From Tissierellia bacterium (GTDB lineage: Bacteria > Bacillota > Clostridia > Peptostreptococcales > Acidaminobacteraceae): 34,035 nt of DNA. Of the stretch, positions 28,755 to 34,035 are shown one piece after another. The position numbers and the translations under genes are program-made. The notes beneath the pieces are model-generated. The model saw nothing but the letters and a program-made list of their open reading frames with translations, was not told the DNA's origin and did no database searches. The DNA lies in contig JAAZLX010000091.1 of assembly GCA_012799095.1 (NCBI GenBank), positions 1 to 34,035 on the forward strand, read 5' to 3'. Within the stretch, counting starts at the first letter, position 1, and every line of letters starts with the position of its first letter.

Positions 28755-29999
28755 TCATTTAGCTAAACGATTTCCTACATAATATACGATGACAGATGCA
28801 ATCATAGCATTGATAGCTGCGACACCCCAGTTGAGGTAATTACCGACTAAAGCACCGGCAATGACACCCAGGATGGCAAACCAATTGACATGGCGATCGA
28901 CACCTTCCTCGTTGTCATATTTTGATCGATTCAAGAAAAAGTCGAGAGTGATGATCGCTCCGATCGGCGGCAATGTGGCATTGAGGAATGACAGCCAACC
29001 GACGAAGTTATTGTAAAGCCAAAGGGCTGTAATAGTCCCAATAAAACCGGCAATTATAACAACAGGCCGGTGGGGAAGCTTGGTGATATTGGAAATCCCC
29101 AGACTCGAAGTATACAGTGCATTGTCATTTGTGGTCCAGATATTAGCACCTAAGACTAATAGTGCGAACAGAGTCAAACCTTGAGCGATCATGACATAGA
29201 AGATGTCTTCCTGGCCGGTGAAAGCTCCACCGACAGCACCAAACATGAACATCAGGGTATTACCCAGGAAAAAAGCAATAACAGTTGTAACGACAGCACT
29301 CCAGCTGCTTTTAGCAAACCTGACAAAGTTAGGAGTTGCTGTACCACCCGAAACGAATGATCCAATGACCATACCGACCCCTGTAGCCACGGTCATACCA
29401 CCGACTGATTGATCAAAAATGGCCATCAGACCGCCGCCTTGAGAGGTCGCTGTCACCATCGAGTAAATTCCTAGAACAGCAATCAGCGGGACTGATATAT
29501 ATGATACGATTTGAAGCCCTTTGATGCCGAAATAGGCAGAAGATGTCATCAATGCACCAGCAATGATAATAAGAATCCATGGATTAATGTTTAATAAGTC
29601 TGCCGCCGGAACAGCAAACATGGCAACTCCGACACCAAACCAACCTACCTGAGTAAAACTGATCAAAGCAGATGGCAGATAGGAACCGGTCTTTCCAAAG
29701 GAACGCTGGGCCAACAAGTCAAGACTGAGGCCGGTCTGCGATCCGATATAGCCCAGCACGCCGGTATAAGCACCTAAAATAATACCACCAATTACGATCG
29801 CGGTAAGAAACTGGGGAAAATTGAGACCATTGGCCATCTTGGCCCCAACGCTCATACTGGCTGAGAAGAAGGTGAAGCCCAACATAATAAAGAACATGGG
29901 CCAGAAACCTTTTCGGGCAGAATGAGGAACTGCGGTGAACGTATAGTCGTGGTCGATTTCGGTTGTGTGTGTAGTTGTCGGTTTAACTTTTGGATCCAT
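28755..29999 (-). CDS. codB: Cytosine permease CodB (NCS1 family)
   Basis: 12-TM-type protein; start MDPKVKPTTTHTTEIDHDYTFTAVPHSARKGFWPMFFIMLGFTF with AGGAGG upstream; operon with codA. Confidence 0.9.
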   Translation of the reverse strand: MDPKVKPTTTHTTEIDHDYTFTAVPHSARKGFWPMFFIMLGFTFFSASMSVGAKMANGLNFPQFLTAIVIGGIILGAYTGVLGYIGSQTGLSLDLLAQRSFGKTGSYLPSALISFTQVGWFGVGVAMFAVPAADLLNINPWILIIIAGALMTSSAYFGIKGLQIVSYISVPLIAVLGIYSMVTATSQGGGLMAIFDQSVGGMTVATGVGMVIGSFVSGGTATPNFVRFAKSSWSAVVTTVIAFFLGNTLMFMFGAVGGAFTGQEDIFYVMIAQGLTLFALLVLGANIWTTNDNALYTSSLGISNITKLPHRPVVIIAGFIGTITALWLYNNFVGWLSFLNATLPPIGAIITLDFFLNRSKYDNEEGVDRHVNWFAILGVIAGALVGNYLNWGVAAINAMIASVIVYYVGNRLAK

Positions 30000-30232
30000 T
30001 GAGTCCTCCTTAAAACTATTTGTTTTCAGGCTACCATAAATTGGTAATTGAAACCACAAATATGTCACAAATGGACAGAATCTATAAAAAAGTGCTAAAA
30101 AGACATCAAAAAAGTTCTGGTTGAATAAGTAAATTAACCAAGCCATGTTAACTGATATTATGTCAATTTTAACGATTTGAGCGTTAATTTTGCTGTTTTG
30201 ACTATTTTACCAATATTTTTCGGTACACTGGT

Positions 30233-30268
30233 ATTCCCGGATTCCAAGCTGGAATTTGAACCGGGAAT
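30233..30268. repeat. Nested hairpin/palindrome in the codB - RAYT-like divergent intergenic region
   Basis: ATTCCCGG [ATTCC aagct GGAAT] ttgaa CCGGGAAT: outer 8-bp and inner 5-bp stems. Confidence 0.65.
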
Positions 30269-30316
30269 GGTCACCTGAATTCACAACTGAGATAAAGTGG
30301 AAACCAAGGAGGAAAC

Positions 30317-31066
30317 ATGGCAAAAATCTATCATATCGTTATTGGATGTATTCAACCGATCGGACTGTTTCGCAAGACTGAAGATGAAAGTCGAATGAAG
30401 GATTATATCAGAATATACAAACAACGGACCGGAACAAAAAATTATGGTTATAGTTTTACGGATGATCGACTCCATTTGGCTCTGAGAGACCACAATAATA
30501 AAGCCCGGGATTTTTTGAGCGGCGTATGTGATGCCTATACTTATTATTATCAGAATAGGCGATCATCAGAAGTCCGGATAAAATATAAAATGATCGAAAT
30601 AAATCCCCGTCAGGAATTATTCGATCTACTCCGGTTTATTCACAACAGAGGGCGAAACTCAGCTGTGGAATATCGCGATTATTCGCGCTATATAAAAAGT
30701 GAACTGGTCGATATCGGACCGGTGTTAGCAACGTTACATACGGATCAAATGAAAAGCAAAGAATTATTTTTTGAAGAAATGGTCTATGAACCACAATCGG
30801 ATTATTACATCGAATTTGCCCGCAGGGAAATCTTCGAACTCGACAAAATGACCAAACGGAGACAACGGGCGTATGAATTCATGGAAGATTTTCTTGATGA
30901 GATCGGACTGAGTCGAATGGAGTTTCTTAATGGTGATCATCATACAGAGCGAGTAGAACTGATCGAGAAGTTTCGAAAGGAAACAGATTTAAGTTATCGA
31001 GATATCGGCTATGTCTTTGAGTTATCTCATACCAGCATAATCCGATTGTATCAACAAAAGAACTGA
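30317..31066 (+). CDS. Degenerate Y1/REP-associated (RAYT) transposase-like protein with C-terminal HTH
   Basis: IYHIVIGCIQPIGLFRKTEDESRMKDYI...GYSFTDDRLHLAL aligns by eye with YHIxxRGxxxQxIF...GYxxMPNHxHLLL; YTYYYQNRR, ELFDLLRFIHNRGRNSAVEYRDYSRY; C-term DLSYRDIGYVFELSHTSIIRLYQ HTH. Confidence 0.65.
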   Translation: MAKIYHIVIGCIQPIGLFRKTEDESRMKDYIRIYKQRTGTKNYGYSFTDDRLHLALRDHNNKARDFLSGVCDAYTYYYQNRRSSEVRIKYKMIEINPRQELFDLLRFIHNRGRNSAVEYRDYSRYIKSELVDIGPVLATLHTDQMKSKELFFEEMVYEPQSDYYIEFARREIFELDKMTKRRQRAYEFMEDFLDEIGLSRMEFLNGDHHTERVELIEKFRKETDLSYRDIGYVFELSHTSIIRLYQQKN

Positions 31067-31129
31067 ACGTCGGAGGTAGAAAGTGACGTCCCGGTATGTT
31101 AGAATAAGCCAATAGAGTAGGAGGGATGT

Positions 31130-31660
31130 ATGCGGGAACGTCAAATTCTTTTTTCGAGTAATCAAATTGCAACCAAAGTTTCTGAGCTCGGAAAACAGAT
31201 AGCTCAGGACTATGAAAATAAAAACTTACTTGTTATCGGTTTGTTAAAGGGAAGTTTTGTCTTTGTGGCCGATTTGATGAGAGCAATAGATAAAAAAATA
31301 GTCATTGAATTTATGACTACTTCAAGTTACCATGATGCGGAGCATTCCACCGGACGAGTGGAGATCGTGCAGGATCTGGAACGGGATCTGACAAATTTTG
31401 ATGTGTTGATCGTCGATGATATAATTGATTCCGGTTTGACTATGAAATCAGTCTATGAATTGATCAAATCCAGAAATCCGAACAGCCTTAAGACGTGTGC
31501 TTTGTTAGACAAACCTTCGCGGCGCAAAGTCGAATTCGAATGTGATTATGTAGGCTTTACCATTGACGACCTGTTTATTGTCGGGTACGGTTTAAACTAC
31601 GGTGATTACTATCGCAATGTGGATCATATCTTTATCTTTTTGCAGGAAGACGAAGAATAA
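31130..31660 (+). CDS. hpt: Hypoxanthine phosphoribosyltransferase
   Basis: LLVIGLLKGSFVFVADLMRAI, PRPP motif VLIVDDIIDSGLT, DYVGFTIDDLFIVGYGLNYGDYYRN. Confidence 0.95.
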   Translation: MRERQILFSSNQIATKVSELGKQIAQDYENKNLLVIGLLKGSFVFVADLMRAIDKKIVIEFMTTSSYHDAEHSTGRVEIVQDLERDLTNFDVLIVDDIIDSGLTMKSVYELIKSRNPNSLKTCALLDKPSRRKVEFECDYVGFTIDDLFIVGYGLNYGDYYRNVDHIFIFLQEDEE

Positions 31661-31691
31661 CCCATTGTCCTTTCAGACAATGGGCTTTTTT
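31661..31691 (+). terminator. Terminator downstream of hpt
   Basis: CCCATTGTC ctttca GACAATGGG CTTTTTT. Confidence 0.9.
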
Positions 31692-32535
31692 ATTGAGTGA
31701 ATTCTTCAATTAATTGTCGAATGTTTTCAAAAACCCGTTGTTCGGGTTTTTCTGCGCTTAGGTAGAGATGAACCGCACTGTCAGCACTGAAATCCCGACG
31801 TACCCGGTTGACAATGATCGAATTTTCAATATCTGTCTCCCGGCTAAATGAATCCTTCAGGACGACAGTTGGGACCACGTTTAATACATCGCGAACACTG
31901 TCCATATTGAACGGTTTGATAAATTCGATGTTGAGATGATATTTTGTCTGGGTTTGCTTGATCAATGGACGAATGGAAGCAGTATAGTGAACCTGATTAT
32001 TGTCGATCAATCGAATCGTTTCATTGATCAGACTCATTTCATCCTCAGTCATCTTATCAGGCAGGAAGCGTGGTTCATCATCACATGGTGGGAATATCGT
32101 GATTGCCACACGGCGTAAAGCAAACCGCTGATGAAGTTTGCGCAGTATTGGTCCGAATACATGTAAATGAAGTGATGGTGCAGCCAAGAGCAATTGACTC
32201 GCGGTATGAGCATGATCAAACAACACCAGAGGAACAGTCGGTTCATTAATGAACGAGCCTGTCAGATCGATCGTGCGGATCCCTTTATCTTCCAGCTTCA
32301 GCACAATCTCCTTCCGCTCCGGTGTACCAAAGCAAATTGCCAAGTCGATATCATTATCAAGCAATTCATGGGTATAATGGACCACAGGGAATTCCACACC
32401 ACCCAATTCAATCAGTGGTGCCGGCTGAACAAAATCGATCAAGACAAAATCATGCTCGGTTGTAGCCTGCTCTTCATAACTGTGTAAAAACTTTTGTGCG
32501 AGGTCATCGAGCACCCCAATAATCGCAATCTTCAT
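31690..32535 (-). CDS. Aspartate-semialdehyde-dehydrogenase-like protein, probably catalytically inactive (USG-1-like)
   Basis: N-term MKIAIIGVLD; DLTGSFINEPTVPLVL; LLAAPSLHLHVFGPILRKLHQRFALRRVAITIF aligns with IIANPNCST...ALKPLHDAFGIKRVVVSTY but has no Cys. Confidence 0.7.
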   Translation of the reverse strand: MKIAIIGVLDDLAQKFLHSYEEQATTEHDFVLIDFVQPAPLIELGGVEFPVVHYTHELLDNDIDLAICFGTPERKEIVLKLEDKGIRTIDLTGSFINEPTVPLVLFDHAHTASQLLLAAPSLHLHVFGPILRKLHQRFALRRVAITIFPPCDDEPRFLPDKMTEDEMSLINETIRLIDNNQVHYTASIRPLIKQTQTKYHLNIEFIKPFNMDSVRDVLNVVPTVVLKDSFSRETDIENSIIVNRVRRDFSADSAVHLYLSAEKPEQRVFENIRQLIEEFTQ

Positions 32536-32598
32536 AGACTCTCCTTGTGTCTATTATATAACAATTAATCCAACCTAACAAACAATACCGGAGGATAC

Positions 32599-33471
32599 AT
32601 GCAATTTCGAAGAATACAGTGGTTTGTACTCGTAACGATGTTCGTTCATCTACTTAACTCGATGATCCAGGGCTTTTTTGTCGAATCGATCTTTGTTCAG
32701 GTCTATTTGAGTCAAGCCATCTTTCTTGTTTTCGGTTTGCTCATTTTAGTCCGACAGCGAAAAAACATCGTCGAGTATGCCAAATTGAAGCTACCCCCAT
32801 GGTGGAGCTTTTTGGTTGTCATTCCAATCGTCATGGCCACCATACTGCTTTCCAGTTTTGTAACAGCCTTTTCTATGCTGTTTACCCGGGCTATCGGACT
32901 GATCGATATACCACAACATGAACTTGCCGGTCTGACCAGCAGCAACCTGCTATTGGTATTGACATTCTCTCTGCTTCCCGGAATAGTTGAAGAGTTCTAT
33001 TGTCGAGGTGTGTTACTGCCATCGTATGAACAATCCATGTCGACCAAAAGCGCCATATTGCTCAGTTCGCTTATGTTTGGTCTGATGCACTTCAACTTAT
33101 GGAATATCCTGTCACCGATGGTCTTGGGGATCGTGTTTTCTCTATTGACGATCCGCTTTCAATCGATCATACCGGCCATGTTCGGTCATGCCTTATATAA
33201 TCTGTTAGTGCTGGGGGCCCAAAAGATCCAAATGACAAGTGAGATCGTGGTAAACGAGTCGGATATCACCTGGGGGGAGTTAGTCTCGACGATTCCTTCT
33301 ACCGCTGTTGCAGCAGCCTTCATCGGTTGGTTATTTTGGCGTTTAGGGATCAAACAATACTTCAAACCAGCTGATCAAAAAAAACAACTGATCGATCATA
33401 TTCCAACGCTGGCAATCCTGCTTTTGTTTGTTGGTATAACCTATCTGATCCAAAAAGGACTCGGCTTATGA
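32599..33471 (+). CDS. CPBP family intramembrane metalloprotease
   Basis: EEFYCRGVLL (EExxxR), FGLMHFNLWN, GHALYNLLV (HxxxN) in a multi-TM protein. Confidence 0.9.
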   Translation: MQFRRIQWFVLVTMFVHLLNSMIQGFFVESIFVQVYLSQAIFLVFGLLILVRQRKNIVEYAKLKLPPWWSFLVVIPIVMATILLSSFVTAFSMLFTRAIGLIDIPQHELAGLTSSNLLLVLTFSLLPGIVEEFYCRGVLLPSYEQSMSTKSAILLSSLMFGLMHFNLWNILSPMVLGIVFSLLTIRFQSIIPAMFGHALYNLLVLGAQKIQMTSEIVVNESDITWGELVSTIPSTAVAAAFIGWLFWRLGIKQYFKPADQKKQLIDHIPTLAILLLFVGITYLIQKGLGL

Positions 33472-34035
33472 TCTATTCTCAATTGGCCAATTATTATGAT
33501 GTCTTGATGACGCTTGATTACACCGAATACATGATGAAATGGCAGCAACTGGTTGATTTTACCGGGCAAGATGTGTTTGAATTTGGGTGCGGTACAGGCA
33601 ACGTTACCGAAAAATTACTGCCACTTGTCAATTCAATCGATGCAGCCGACGCTTCGTCTGATATGTTGATGTTGGCCAGACAAAAACTATCGTCACCTAA
33701 ACTACGTTTTTTTCTGATCGATCAGGATTTTTCGATTGAACGAAATTATGATAAGATCGGACTGTTTATTGATGTAGTGAACTATTTGCCCAAAAATGAT
33801 TTCAAACGATTCCTGTCGCAATGGAAAAACAAGTTAAAGCCGGGCGGGGAAATCCTGTTCGATGTTTCGAACGAATACAAACTGTCCCAGGTCCTGGGCG
33901 ATCAAATCTTTCACTTTGAAACCGATCGGGATGAAATCTATTGGATCAATGACTACGATGCTTCAAGCAAACAGTTGGACTTCAGTCTGGTGATCTATCA
34001 TCAGATCGGCGACGGACTTTACGAACGTCATGAAG
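33468..34035 (+). CDS. SAM-dependent methyltransferase (3' end outside window)
   Basis: ATG overlapping the preceding stop; MIYSQLANYYDVLM...DVFEFGCGTGNVTEKLL...FIDVVNYLPKNDFKRFLSQWKNKLKPGGEILFDVS. Confidence 0.9.
   Translation, partial: MIYSQLANYYDVLMTLDYTEYMMKWQQLVDFTGQDVFEFGCGTGNVTEKLLPLVNSIDAADASSDMLMLARQKLSSPKLRFFLIDQDFSIERNYDKIGLFIDVVNYLPKNDFKRFLSQWKNKLKPGGEILFDVSNEYKLSQVLGDQIFHFETDRDEIYWINDYDASSKQLDFSLVIYHQIGDGLYERHE

Noticed and set aside
1-34035. CRISPR arrays, tRNA and rRNA genes
   Set aside because: No regularly spaced repeats and no recognisable tRNA or rRNA sequence found by eye; a tRNAscan/Infernal run would be needed to be certain.

Overview
The window has three parts. (1) Left edge, 1-~780: relics of a mobile element, namely the C-terminus of a tyrosine recombinase and a 48-aa truncated ORF on the minus strand. 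(2) ~790-20898: a cobalamin riboswitch with an intrinsic terminator, followed by a near-complete anaerobic (cobalt-early) B12 operon in the order cbiK-like lipoprotein, FecB/FecCD/ATPase ABC importer, cbiD, cbiF, cbiG, cbiH, cbiJ, cbiET, cbiA, cbiL, cobT, cobU, cobS, cobC-like, cbiB, cobD, short cbiP, cobA/cobO, cbiC, and a split phosphoglycerate-mutase-like gene. (3) 20955-21321: an IS3-family transposase relic carrying the 3' end (domains V/VI) of a group II intron. After that come an ordinary rnfCDGEAB operon, a small convergent gene, codBA, a degenerate REP-type (RAYT) transposase-like protein, hpt, an aspartate-semialdehyde-dehydrogenase-like protein without the catalytic Cys, a CPBP protease and a partial methyltransferase. 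The most striking observation is that both glutamine amidotransferases of the B12 pathway appear to lack a working glutaminase. CbiA has AE-G-GG where AE-C-GG is expected (codon 324, GGC instead of TGC). CbiP keeps its synthetase domain and its last helix but lacks the whole class-I glutaminase domain, in frame. Other leads are the secreted CbiK fused to C-terminal surface-type domains, the domesticated RAYT-like protein with a nearby nested hairpin, and the intron/IS relic that marks the edge of the B12 island. Everything here was read by eye; no database search was run.
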